Shown here one piece after another: positions 1-12,310 of a DNA stretch of 64,000 nucleotides; position 1 is the stretch's first letter, and each line of letters starts with the position of its first letter. Made by a program: the position numbers and the translations under genes. Location: NCBI GenBank assembly GCA_018340375.1, contig JAFFJZ010000006.1, forward strand, positions 29,704,001 to 29,768,000, in the 5' to 3' direction. The stretch is from Gonatopus flavifemur (lineage: Eukaryota; Arthropoda; Insecta; Hymenoptera; Dryinidae). The notes beneath the pieces were generated by a model. The model saw nothing but the letters and a program-made list of their open reading frames with translations. It was not told the origin of the DNA and made no database searches.

Positions 1-1552
1 GTGACACTTCGACTGAAGAAGGTCAGAGAATTTCTAAATTCATCCATGGCGATACCTTCAAATTGGTCTATCCTCATAGCACCACCAAAAACAGTTATGA
101 CCATCTTTTTTATTGTTGGAGTGAAGATTTTTACAAGGACAATAAATTTTTTTTATAGTTATGAAATATTTTCCTCCGCGTGGACAAAATCAATGCTGGA
201 AAAAATGTGTGATAATTGAGGCATATGACGAAAATATTTCGACAAATTTCCAAACATCCACAAAATCTCTGATTGTTTGATGCTAAATTGGTGTGAGATT
301 AAAAATCCTCTGATTTGATTTTATTTGAAGGACCTGAAGCATTTACGAACTTGATAAAACTTTGAAGGCAGAACGTTTTGAACTGATTGGGCATGCGTAA
401 TTGAAAACTCCAGATAGTCACCGATAAAAACTAGATTCAGAGTCGTAGATGATTGCTCTAAGATTCATTAAATCCGCGTGAATGCCTCCCATGAAATCCA
501 ACTGATAGTTCGATAAATTATTCTCAAGCTTTTACCACGCTGGAATGTTATAAGTTACGCATTGACTTCCGATGGAAACGTAAGTATTCTGAAAAAAACA
601 AATTTTGACATTCTTTCATATACCTTCCACGCAAAGAAGAAAAATTGTATCAAAAACTTGCCCTGTCCATGTAACTCGTGGATAACGAACACCGATTCTT
701 ACGAACTGGAGATGGGCCATAAGAACGACACGATTGAATCCAATTAAGAGAATAATCAGCGCTTTATAGGCCTACTACTCGCCAACTTCAGCGGTATTCT
801 ATTATTCTGGGTGAAATTCCATTAATGATTTATGAATCTTTAAAACCTTGTTTCTATGTATAATTCGAATCCTGGTGTCAAAGACGTAGATACAATTTTT
901 CTGATTTCACAAAAATTGATATCCCATCGGTATATCGCTGAATAACAATCGATATGAGAATAAAGTCGTTCACTTTTCTTATCAGTCTCAATGCGTTACA
1001 TTCCCAACGAAAATAAGGTGTCTAAAGGTTAATGTAGTGTAATTGGAATTCAGAACACGTGTACAGGGAGAGTAATTACGGAAGTTCAAGTGCATAGCTA
1101 ATGAAATACCATGATCAAAATGCAACTTTATTTTCGCGAGGAACTGCATTAATTATGAAAACAAGCATTGTTTCATCGTTCCACAAGACATTGTTGGTAT
1201 TATTGCGTCCATCTTTAATAGCGAAAGGATTTTTCGAATACTTTCATTTTGGATCATATGAATGAACCATTGAAAAAAAACCACACTCACACACACACAC
1301 ACACACACATTCATAAATGCGAAATTCAAGTCTGAAACTGATACAAAATTTTTGTAAATATGAACGTAACACAGGACATTCTGATCCACTTGCGTCTATT
1401 ATTGGAAAGGTGAAGGAAGAGAAATTTGTTAATCTCCAATAGCGAAGGATTACATGGCCATCAAAGCTGCATTAACATTAACAAAAGAAAGATATTTTGA
1501 TATCTTATATTGTTTCAATTGAATCCATAACCACGAGGAAGAAGACTTCACG
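1..1552. other. Intergenic, no supported gene
   Basis: No exon with good splice signals and a recognisable product was found. A (CA)n microsatellite lies at about 1284-1310. Short open frames at 1-219 and 562-747 have no supporting context. Confidence 0.5.
1284..1310. repeat. (CA)n microsatellite
   Basis: About twelve CA units in a row, seen directly, about 240 bases upstream of CRAL-TRIO gene 1. Confidence 0.9.
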
Positions 1553-1612
1553 ATGTATGCTCGACAGATATTTCATCGATTCGACGAGTCGCAAATTGAG
1601 AAACCACGAAGA

Positions 1613-3720
1613 ATGGCTGAAGATCCGTCCAATTTGCCAACACCTGGATCCGAAGGAGCCCTCATCGAGCAAACCGAGAATGCTGTGTCGATTTATATCG
1701 GTTCTCATCCCCTCAGATTCGAACCTGAAGATTTAGATGACGTTTACCGAGAAAAGGCGAGAACGGAATTGCGCGAAACACCTGAACAGAGGGCTGCAGC
1801 TTTTGAGAAAATTCGTCAACTATTGAAAGGCAAGGTGCATATTCCTGGGTTTCGAGGGAACTTAATATGAGGCAATTCAGTATTCTCATTTTCATTTTGA
1901 TAAATAATCACTTTTGGAATATTTCTTTGCACATACAATTTTCTTTGTAGGAGAAAGTCATTGGTTGGAATGATTGAATATTGTTTTATTTCACGAGATT
2001 TTATCAATTCTTGATTCGTTCGTTTCAGAGGAGCCAGAACTGAATGTACCTGACGATGAAGATTACTATCAAAAATTTTTACGTCCATGTAAATGGTATC
2101 CGAATAGCGCTTTTGAATTGGTAAGTCCTGTTCCTCGATAAACTGACTTTTTGTGTCAAAATTTCAAGTCCAAAGCTGTGATAAGGAATTCGTTGTCCAA
2201 TGAAATGAGCTGTATTTGATGGAAGGAATCGAATAATAATCTTATATCATCTTTCCAGATGAAAAGGTTTTATAAATTTCGTTTAAATCATGCGCGTCTG
2301 TGTAAAGACTTACTGCCCAGTAAAGAAAAGGCGGTATTCGTTTCTGGGGTATTAACTCCTTTACCGTTACGTACGAAAGATGGTTGCCGAGTGGTACTCT
2401 TGGAAGGTGGGAAGACGTGGAAACCCAAAGAAGTCACCCTTGATCAATTTTTCAGAGGTACAATGTTGTCATTGGATGCAGCGATGGCGGAACCAAAAAC
2501 GCAGGTGAACCACAATAATGAACAATTTCATAAAGCATTGAAGGCATTTTGGAACTATTCGTAAAATATTTAAAATAATAAATAATGGGATTGATCTCTC
2601 TACAGGTCTCTGGCGTTCACGTGATCCTCGATATGAATGGATTATCTCTCGGACAAGTAACCTATTTCACACCCAGTTTCGCAAGTGCGGTCGTAGAATG
2701 GGTTCAAAAATGTTTACCGTGTCGTCTGAAGGGCATCCATATTGTCAATCAACCATACATATTCAACATGGTTTTTGCTGTATTCAAACCATTCCTTCAG
2801 GTAAGTGTTTGATTAAATTTCAAAATTGGTTTCGAATTTCCTTAATGATCAATTTTTTTACATTTCAGGAAAAACTTCGTAATAGGATACATTTTCATGG
2901 CACCAACCGAACGACTCTTTTATCTTACGTAGATGCTCACGTCGTGCCAAAAAAATTGGGAGGAGAGTTCGAATTACCAACGGAACCAATTGGTGAAGCT
3001 CTTTGGGAATATTTTTGCTCCTTCGAAGCAGATTTCGTTGGTACGTCAAAGTATTTTTTTCTTTTTCAATTTTAGCTGTAGACTCCATTTGGCTGATGTA
3101 ACTAAATCATTTCTCTCTGTGCACATCAGAGCTAAATGGAAAATGTGAGAAAATTTGTATCGAATCAAGGTCTTTGATCGTGCGTGTACACAGCGTGATC
3201 ATTTATTAGCAGAACTCTCCAAGAGAGAGATGAGCTCCCTCCTCGTATTTTATTGGTGAAAGGTTTCGGACAATACACTTTCACCAAATATACATCTTTT
3301 ATAGCCTTACGTATGCATTCTACATACGCGAGAATTTCTTGTAAAATAATATCAATGAAATTCAACGGACATTTAAGGGGATACATTTAAGCGGCTCCTG
3401 ACGATGCAACCCAAGCCAAATTTTTTCAGACAAATTATTAGAAAATAAAGCAATAAAAGGGAAATATCGCTCTGTACAGATCTGTATATTTTATTGATTG
3501 AAGAAGGTCTACGTACAGAGCGATATTTCCCTTTTATTGCTTTCTTTTCTAATAATTTGTCTGAATAGTTGCATCTTCAGGGGTCGCTGATATCACCTTA
3601 AATACATCCAATAACTTGAATCATAGATCAATGGTGTTGATCATTATTTTTGTTTCAGTTTCCAATCAATGCGGATATACGAAGAAAATGGATATAGGAT
3701 CGTCTTCCTCCGTTAAATGA
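1613..3720 (+). CDS. CRAL-TRIO domain protein (alpha-tocopherol transfer protein-like), gene 1
   Basis: Predicted cytosolic carrier of a hydrophobic ligand (Sec14/CRAL-TRIO family); the ligand cannot be told from sequence. Exons: 1613-1834, 2031-2120, 2259-2504, 2606-2800, 2869-3040, 3659-3720. All introns are GT-AG, phases agree, and 329 codons end in TGA. An N-terminal helical CRAL-TRIO-N segment (LRETPEQ, about residues 50-74) is followed by FLRPCKWYP (exon 2) and the lipid-binding fold in exons 3-5, with [32 protein letters not shown] and HFHG. The basic residues that bind phosphoinositide in human alpha-TTP (K190, R192, K217, R221) are matched by RLKGIH and EKLRNR. An ATG at 1553 would add 20 residues; 1613 has the better context (A at -3, G at +4). 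The last intron holds a MITE. Confidence 0.9.
3373..3601. mobile_element. TTAA-flanked MITE, copy 1
   Basis: A 229-bp inverted repeat in the last intron of CRAL-TRIO gene 1. It starts TTAAGGGGATAC and ends GATATCACCTTAA. Long inner arms match (CCTGACGATGCAACC against GGTTGCATCTTCAGG-like sequence, and AGCAATAAAA against TTTTATTGCT). TTAA at both edges suggests a piggyBac-type non-autonomous element. A second copy lies at 36441-36683. Confidence 0.8.
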
Positions 3721-6339
3721 AAAATGTATTTATCATCTTTGTTGTTCGTTATTTTTGAAAATATGCGAAGAATGAATGGAATCATCCATAAAATATGTTC
3801 GCTTTTCAATATGTCTTTCTTTGTCAGCCTTTACCGACTTCACATTGGCGTGACAAAGATATAAATCACGAGAAACGAACGCATTTCATGGATGATGCAT
3901 ATAAATTTGTTTGTAAATTTCATACTGTATATTTGGATTTGATAATTGACAAATTATTGAAGAAAATTTTTATATCGACCAAACTTTTTGCAAAATCAAT
4001 TTCAATGATGTACTCAATGAAATCTTCCCATTTACACGTTTTACGTGAATGGATATAAAAATGAAAGATACGTGATTATCATAACATTTATCAAAGTGGT
4101 TATCGATCAATAATTTGATAACAGTGATAAAATCGTACGATGTATCTCATATTATAACAATATACGACTATTACATTTCTGATTCAAAAAATTCATTGGG
4201 TCCCATTGATCAATGTGATTTATTCATACGAACTTTGCAACAGTAAACAACTATTCATACTTATTCAAACCCATTGGAACTGATTGAATTAATGAAATTC
4301 AACGGGAATTGGAAATTTAACAGGTTTGAATGATCTTTGCAAATGACCGTTGCAAAGTTTGCATTGGATTTCATTAATTAATGGGTTGCAATAATAGACT
4401 TTTTTTTACCAAGGATTTAACGCTTACATAGTCAAATCCGGTTAATTTTTCTTCATTACGATTTATCTGTTGAGCGAATAACGTGATTGAAAAAAAAGAT
4501 CATGAGAATAGAAGTTGTTCTCGTTGATTTATGTGGCACGCTGAAGCATAAAAATTACATTCACTCGTGATGGAAAAAATTTCGTTGAATGAATTCAGAA
4601 GTGACCCCAAAAGTCACCTGTTTCTCAGACCTCGAAGACCGGATACCATTTTACGATGAGCCATTGGTTTTCATTGGTTTTGGGAATACAGAGGATTCAA
4701 GTGAAATGAATAAATATATACAAAATATATACATATTAAGTATGTGATGAATATTATATATATATATATATATTATATGAAAGCAGGCTGATGATTTTGG
4801 GGTCACTCTTTACTGCCCGACAATCCAAGTATTCTCAACACCGTATTTACTGTCCAGCAGGTTGTGGGTACATTCGCTCCTGGGTAAGAATTTTTTTCAT
4901 CCAGGCACCCTTAGAAATGCCCTAGTGAACAACTGTTATATATTGAAATCAATATAATTTTTGTTGAATTTTCTCAGGAACATATCCTGATTGGGAAAAT
5001 TTTCAAAATTATAGTATTTCATTATAGAATTTATGTATTTTCAAACATTTTCCCCCCTCGGGTGTGTATATTATATTTTAAACTAGATTGATAAGGTTGA
5101 TCTAGATATATGAGAATTTTGAAGCAAGGATGTCAACATATCAACATACTGAATTGTTACAGATTAATATTTCATCGATGAATTGTTTTGAACAGGTTCA
5201 CAAAAATAATTCACAGATAGATGATGAATTGGAATGAATATACACAGCGCATATATAATGGTTGTTCAGTTGTCGGTTTCAGGGGCAAGTATTATGTATC
5301 ATATTCGTAACTGCATTAAACTCGAATTTGATAGTACGAAAATATTTTTATTCAGAATCCAAAATTTATTATAAAATACAAATATTCATTTCTGAAAAGG
5401 ACGAAAGGAAATTTTACTACTTGGCATTTGATCGAAAACATCCCCAGAAGAGTGGAAATATTTTTAAAATTATATATAAATTATATAAAGTTTGTAAAAC
5501 TTTCCCACTCCAGTTGTTGAAGATCAAAGTATCGAAACATCCTTTAGAATGTAGAGGACTCATAAAAACATCTTAAAAATACGTCAAATACAATATATGA
5601 CTGTACGAAAGCAAATTTTTGTACGGGAATAAATAATCAACTCCACTTAAAATCACCTATTTATAAATAATTACATAATATACAGCGAGGTATAAATAAT
5701 TATATGCACAGGAGCAATCATCGACAATTTAACGTATCGCTATTGTATTTTGTATATTATAATATCCTCAATAGCCATACATTGGAAAAATAAGATTGTG
5801 ATTGTTAAGGTCATACTTGCATACTTGAGATTGATTCAGTATTGATCATCTCAATTCTAACTATCAAAGTTATGTTACATTTTAATCATCACTATTCCAC
5901 TTTCCTTTATTTTCAACTGATTGTTTTTGTTATTTTTTCTGAAAGAGGATACATGCATATAAATAATAAAATGTTGCAAACACCGGAGTACCATCGATCA
6001 TGGTGTTGTGTACTGCAACAGACCAGCATCCATCACCAAATTATTTATAACTGTATCAAATAATATACATCTTTCCTCGAACTGAATGAAACATCTCAAT
6101 AACGGTCAACGATTCATAAATTCCATTTTCCATTTTTGATTCAATTCAATTTCAGTCGAATCCTCAGTATTACACTTTTTTCCACCATAAGCCAGAAGAA
6201 TAATTTATATGCTAGGAATTCAATCTTTCTTGTATCCGTAAGAGTTGATTGCTGTAAAAAACAAAAAAAGAATTTATCATTAATTTCAATGAAAGAGACA
6301 AAACGGTATAATATGCGATACATGTAAACACAAAGATCC
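3721..6339. other. Intergenic between convergent CRAL-TRIO genes 1 and 2
   Basis: AT-rich, with a short (TA)n tract near 4756-4772. No supported exon except a weak candidate for the last exon of the minus-strand gene near 6000-6050. The open frame at 5262-5576 is lysine/isoleucine-rich and looks like chance. Confidence 0.5.
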
Positions 6340-6344
6340 CATGT

Positions 6345-6870
6345 GTGTATGGAGCAAGCCTGGCACAAGACCTGCCGAGACTTGTCTTGATCAATTTACC
6401 AAACTTGGCCCAGGCTTGGGAATGATAAGATCAGGACAAGCTTGGGCCAGTGGTTTTGCCAGACTCGGTCCAATTCATTTACCATGCAACAACCAATGCT
6501 GCTTTGATCGCAAATATGAATGAAAAAAGTAATACTTTCTACCTCAGAATGACGTACATGAATTATCTTAAAACGATAGACAAAAAATGTGACAAGACTG
6601 GGACAAGCTTGTATGATCATTGGAAAATTTGCGTTCTTTGATATTTCAATCAATTTTGATTCTATTGTTGAATTATAATTTTCAGCAATATTGGCACAAT
6701 TGTTCTCAACGGATGCTCGATTTTTACACTTGTGCCAAGCTTGTGCCAAATGTAGGGACCATTTCAAAAATATTAACAAATGTACCATGACTGACTATCC
6801 ATTGGGGCCAATTGTTCTTCACGGAGGTTTGTTACTGACACATGTGCCAACCTTGGGACAAGCTTGGATT
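6345..6870. repeat. Degenerate CAAGCTTG-type repeat cluster
   Basis: The words GGGACAAGCTTG, GGACAAGCTTGGGCCAG, TTGGCCCAGGCTTGG and TTGTGCCAAGCTTGTGCC recur on both strands near 6359, 6405, 6434, 6598, 6732 and 6843. The segment is more GC-rich than its surroundings. Overlapping open frames here follow from the repeat and are not called as genes. Confidence 0.6.
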
Positions 6871-7052
6871 TCTTTTTAGTATTGGCAATACCTGCATGGG
6901 ATATTTCGAGGCAAGATTGTCAATATATCTTTCAGAAAAGGCCCTTTTTGTGGATCAAAGATTCTTCTTTCGTTACACGAAAGACAAATTTTTGAACCTC
7001 ACGATTCAAGTTTACTGCGAATGATTGTAATATTTCATTCAAATTTCCTTAC

Positions 7053-10000
7053 CATCGTATTCGCCATCACACAGGAGTAATAGTTCTAACCACTGAGCTC
7101 CGCTTACTCGTGGAATTTGCATGGTGCCTCGATAGCATTCGGGTAAACATTTTGGTGATAAATAATTATGTAATGACTTTCGATCTGTTCCGTGGAAAAC
7201 AATCTGAAATCAAGGACAAAACAGAGGATAGAATTAATCAAATCTTTGTCAGTAAGTAGACTCAGGGGAACAACAAATTCATCAGATTAAAAACTCTTGA
7301 AAATTACGGCTAGGGTTAATCGGTATAATGCGATTGCGTTGATTCGATATATCACTTGATAATTCCTTAAGAAAGTTTTCCTCATCGAAACATGGGAAAA
7401 ACCATGGAAATGGACAGGGAAAACTTTTATACGGGATGAACTAGAATCATCCATTCGATTGAAAAATATTTAAATTAATTTTATACGTAACTTAGTAATT
7501 GAGTGGGAACAAGTTTTTTTGATTTTTGAATTACAAAGTTTGAGTGCTTGAAAAAATCATTAATTTCACGAAATTGCACTGAACATATTGGAAGTTTACA
7601 AGAATCTTCCAGTTATTTCATATTTGTTACTATGGGATAATCTCATTAATTTTCTGCCACACAATGATGGACAAAAGAAATCATACACTACTCCCCTGAT
7701 CGAAAGATCCGATTCAAACCTATCAACTGGTCAATCAGTATGAATCAAATTTTTGTCCAGGAATTTCCCTATTGGATCTTGATCAAATCTAATCGGTTTG
7801 AATAAGAAATTTTTACTTAATGAGATATAATCAGGAAACTCGGATCATGTACATTCGAATTTACTGATTATATCCCATTGAGTAGAAATTTCCTATTTGA
7901 ACCGATTAGATTTGAATCAGATCCAATAGGAAAATTCCTGGACAAAGATCTGATTCATACTGATCGACCAGTTAATAGGTTTGAATCGGATCTTTGTTGC
8001 AGATAATGAATTGTTTTTCTTTGTCAAATTCAGTACATTCTTCGTCATTTCAAATTACTGACATCTAGGTACCTAACATAAGAATGACTAATTATTAATA
8101 ATTGCCGTTTCGTAAGCAATGTATGATTTATTCTGTGCATTTAAAAATAAACGAACCTACATATTCACGGCGGATATCACTGCATTAAGTGAAACTTTTA
8201 AAATTCATGAATTTATATGCATTATATTTTTATTTCGATTCATCGGATGTGTATACACGTTCAACAATCAGGTTTGCATGGAATTAGAAAAACAGTCTTG
8301 CATAAAACGGATCTTACTACTAGTACAATGCAAAGGAGCCTCTTTGAGAAATCACAGTAAGTGAAGGTACTGAATAACTAATTACATATACCAACGAGTG
8401 GATAAATAATTTATTAAGTAACTCATGACTAGATCAATTGAGAGTGCTTTGAATATCCTACCCTGATTAAAAATGTCCATTGAATCCCATTACCTTCGTA
8501 ACATCGAGTGTTCATTTGAATCCATTCATATCATTTGAAAACCGGTTTTCTAATAGGTTCGAATGGTTGTTTATCGTTGACGGGACAAGAAAATTATCTT
8601 GGTTCAACATCCGTTATCTCATTTATAAAGCAAACAATGTTTCCCTCATTTTGAAAATGAAATTTATCTTGGACTGAAACAATATTTTTTTTCAATTTCA
8701 AGTAAGTTTACTTGACAAAAGACGATATTGTTTTTCTTACGCATTGCACAACGGAGGTTGAATTGAGATCAGTTTTCATCCATCAACGGGATTCAATGTA
8801 CGTTTATTTGTCACCGGAAATCAATACTGATCACACCTTTTATGAAAGTGTATCTTATACATACTACTATAAAAACATGAACCTAGACCACGTAATAAAA
8901 AGGCAAAAACATTTACCCTGTTTTTGAGTTTTTCCCTGAGGAATGGTTTGAATAGAATGAAAACCATATTAAAGACGTAAGGTTGATTGATAATATGAAT
9001 ATTTTTCACTCTAAGCGGCATGGCATCTTGCAACCAATCCACTATCCTCTTGGCGAACGGTGGCGTAAACTGCCAAGTTTGTTGTAGAGTTAGTCCATTC
9101 ATATCAAAAATAACGACAGCTCCAGCGATTTGCGAAGCTGGTTCCAACATGGCAGCCTCCAAATAGAGCACACAGCCTTTGAAAACTTCGTCTAAACTGC
9201 ACTTGTTGTAATTCCATTTTTTCCCCAATTCGATAATAAGTATACGTCTGCCGTGTTGATCACGATTCGGCAAGACCGTAAGTATGTTGTGTTCAAAGAT
9301 GTTCTTCTCCCGACTCGGTCGAAGACTTTCGTAAACGTTTGCGTTTTTGACCTTGAAACTGTAGTAATTCTTGACAAGCTTGCACGCAGACTCCGGATAA
9401 TATTTGGTCGGTCTCAGAAATCTGATGAGCCAAGCATCATTATCCAAGGGACATTTCAGATCCTTTTCAGCTGCAAAAATATTGCTCAAATTAATTTTCA
9501 ACAATGAATTTCATCGAAACTCTTCTCGCTTTCTCCGTGGCGAATATATATCTATGCACGTAAATTCGATGAATAATGCATACAAAAAGAAAAAGCAATG
9601 AAAAAAATCACACATTAGGTTGATTACTCTCGTTTTCGTACATTGGAAGTGAGAAGAGTTGATTTTTATCCACGATATTAGTATGAGGGATTCATGTGCA
9701 TGGGAATAATCGATTAAATACTGGACCCCGCATTCTTCAACGATACAGTCCGATACAAAAGTGTGTGTTCCAAAAAAGTACCATTCTCTTCTTTTGAGAG
9801 AATTCGATCGATTAGAGAAATTTAAGAGATGTCATTGATTGTTCTCTTTTCTTCTTCTTTCATCGCGATACGGATAAATGAATTAAAATCCAAGGCAAAA
9901 TTGTTCCTTAAAATGGGAAGAACTGTAATTGACAAAACAATCCTCCCGCGATCAAGAAACATAATCCACCATATAAATGCACAGAAATTTGGCGCGTAAA

Positions 10001-10271
10001 ATGATAACGCAACAATCCTGAAGGACATCCGAGATTGTGCCATGACTTTTCAAAATGATGATTGAAATGCATGGAAAGAATGTTTCCATGAATGGATATT
10101 ACCTTTCAATAGTTCTCTCAATCTCTGAATAGCGTCCTTTTGAATTTCAGGAGTTTCTCTCAATTCCTTCCTCGCAACCTCCTGGAGTTCTGGAGAGGGT
10201 GGATCCAATTCTAACCTTAGAGTGAAATCTCCCAATTGGATGGACGGCAGTTTGTCCATAACCGTTAACAT
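7053..10271 (-). CDS. CRAL-TRIO domain protein (alpha-tocopherol transfer protein-like), gene 2; last exon unresolved
   Basis: Minus-strand paralogue of gene 1, convergent with it. Exons in transcript order: 10276-10103 (TTACAG acceptor at its start; ATG at 10271), 9470-8917 and 7203-7053, all with GT-AG sites and matching phases (56 codons+1, 185 codons, 50 codons+1). The large second exon carries FLRPTKYYPESA, VVIFDMNGLTLQQ, NIHIINQPYVFN and FKPFLREKLKNR; the third begins IVFHGTDRKSLHNYLSP and ends ELLLLCDGEYD. It lacks three of the introns of gene 1. The final exon should encode roughly 20 residues. Candidates are 7014-6932 (27 codons to TGA, but after an implausibly short 38-nt intron) and a weaker one near 6050-6000. 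Predicted lipid carrier; ligand unknown. Confidence 0.87.
7694..8002. mobile_element. Long inverted-repeat MITE (CCCTG family)
   Basis: A 309-bp palindromic element in the intron between exons 2 and 3 of CRAL-TRIO gene 2. The left arm starts CCCTGATCGAAAGATCCGA; the right arm ends in GGATCTTTGTTGCAG. The arms pair over more than 100 bp with mismatches, for example GATTCAAACCTAT against ATAGGTTTGAATC. Confidence 0.8.
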
Positions 10272-10298
10272 CGTGGCTGTAACAATCGAATGAACCAA

Positions 10299-11100
10299 TC
10301 AATAAATGAATAAATATGTTTCTGTGAGATCTAATGTGATTCAATAATAAAAGAGCACAAAATATGTCCCACCGGAAAACGGGTGTTCAAATACCATTAT
10401 GGAACTTAATAGAATTTGATAAGAATATATCTATCTAAGAGATTTTTTCAGCGGGGGTTTCCGGAGTGGTACACCAGATACGTTGTTAACTTCCCATAGT
10501 CAAGAAAATCTCATCAAACCAATTGAGGTTGATGCAAAAACATGATTCGAACCCATTCAATTCCACTTTTTTATGGGAACCAATGACAATCCATCGATTC
10601 AATGGAGTCTTTCAACCAGGGTCATGTTTTTTTTTTGGCTCTACTCATTGAACCAACGGTTTTTATAATAAAATCAGAAACAAAGTGTCAAAATTGTTTT
10701 GATTAAAAATACACGTTCGCTCCTTTTTTATGATAATGTATGTATGCGTGTTGAAATTTCAAGGAAAGCAGGAATTTGAAGGTTAGAAGATTGCAATAAT
10801 TTACCTGTAAATTTTTTTATTATTATTAAATTTTTTGTTATCGTGTATCTAGTTCTCTACAGATTGAATATTTCGATAAACAGTGATTCCAGAAGGATAC
10901 GCGGGATAACTTATAAGGTACAATTCAACATATTTATATCGTAGGTATGGTATATGAGTGTTTGGTGGGAGGAACCATGAATACGCGATAATTTACAACA
11001 ACTTTTCTTGAGCTCAAGATCCAGACTATTGTATTGTATGAGAATACAAAGTTATCGTTTCTCTTCCCCAACAAAAATGATTCTAATCACTTTATAGTTG
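10299..11100. other. Intergenic, no gene seen
   Basis: AT-rich flank upstream of the minus-strand CRAL-TRIO gene, so it should hold that gene's promoter and 5'UTR exon; neither could be placed. A CCCTG-family terminus (GTCTTTCAACCAGGG) ends at 10621. Confidence 0.4.
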
Positions 11101-11114
11101 ATGTCAAGATCCTT

Positions 11115-11201
11115 CCCACATAGCACCACAGTCCCAGAAGAATTCATAAACAATTCTTGTTGAACTGATTGCGTTCTTTTGGATCTGTCGTGCTGGGAGG
11201 G
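11115..11201. mobile_element. Short MITE, CCCACACAGCAC family
   Basis: Starts CCCACATAGCACCACAG and ends CTGTCGTGCTGGGAGGG. The interior (CCAGAAGAATTCATA, TTGAACTGATTG) matches the reverse complement of the copy at 54009-54112. Confidence 0.65.
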
Positions 11202-11354
11202 TTTCTAATGACCCTAAACAAAATGTCCTATCTATATTCATTTTTGCAGAAAAACTATTTGAAAAATTGCGGAACAACGGAAATTGTTTCAATTGTGGAG
11301 CATGAAACAAGTTCTATACACGCAAAAAAATGACTTGTCATATTTAACAAAATT

Positions 11355-11775
11355 TCGGATAAAAACTGGGACAGGTACAATAATTTTGGAGTATAATTTA
11401 CCGCAACTGTCATCAAATCTACTCCAATTCAGTTAGAATTGCCACAATTGTTTGTTAATCGTATTGAAAATTGTACCTGTCCCAGAATTTACCGCAAATT
11501 CTTTTCCATGTAGAAGATACTTGTAGAAAAAAAAAAGAAGCAAAGTTTATTTTGGAAAAGATTCTATGGAATACCGAACAAGTTTGCCACAACCTGGAAA
11601 TTCGATGCATCTCCTTGGTCATTCTATCCAACGCGAATTCGTGATTGATCAATTCCGTTAGAATTTCCAAATTGTGGCAACCGTGTATCCCTGCTTGAAG
11701 AATCTCATTGAACCGATTGATTCCCTTTGATTCCGATGCAGAATCAATCGGTTCAATGAGATTCTTGAAGTAAGG
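11355..11775. repeat. Two adjacent hairpin repeats
   Basis: Hairpin one: CTGGGACAGGTACAA near 11358 pairs with TTGTACCTGTCCCAG near 11473. Hairpin two, 11689-11775: it starts CCCTGCTTGAAGAATCTC and ends GAGATTCTTGAAG, with ACCGATTGATTC pairing with GAATCAATCGGT. Hairpin two belongs to the CCCTG family. Confidence 0.65.
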
Positions 11776-11991
11776 ATAAGAGATAACTTCGAGATATCTT
11801 CGAGAAGTCTTTATGGCATGTGGAATTTTTTCTAAAGCAAGCTTTAGAAGAGGATTTTAGATTGATTTCAAATTAGTTGAAGGTTCATCAAACCTTATCC
11901 AGAGCTTCGTTTTCTCTTGGAGAGGTACAATGAGTCAAAGAAGGAAATCACCTTCTTTTAGGAAGGAAATTTACTTCAAATAATTGACATA

Positions 11992-12308
11992 CAGGGTGTT
12001 CAGGAACAAACTATACCCGCTTTTCACCAACTTATTTCTGAGAGAAAACTAGGAAACTTTTTTCTTTGTCACTCTTCGATCCAAAGCTCAGTTTCAGAGC
12101 TGATTCCAACCAATCAAGTGGAAACAACATAAGCATACTCTTCGATCGTTGGAGTGGCCGATGCACTTCGCACTCGAATGATCAACTTATTTTGTTCATA
12201 ACTCAAGAACCAAATTTTGGATCTCAAAGTGATAAAATAAAAAGTTTTTCAGTATTGTTTTCAGGAATACGCCGGTGAGGAGTGCATGGTTTGTTCCGGT
12301 ACACCCTG
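11992..12308. mobile_element. Mariner-type MITE with TA target duplication
   Basis: A 317-bp element beginning CAGGGTGTTCAGGAACAAAC and ending GTTTGTTCCGGTACACCCTG, an inverted repeat of about 20 bp, with TA dinucleotides on both sides. This is the layout of Tc1/mariner non-autonomous elements. No transposase is present; the 70-aa frame inside has no transposase motifs. Confidence 0.8.
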
Positions 12309-12310
12309 TA

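Noticed and set aside
330..600. Possible minus-strand exons near the left edge (588-536 and from 501 down), with good-looking acceptors.
   Set aside because: The implied intron is only 34 nt and joining the exons gives an early stop; no family recognised.
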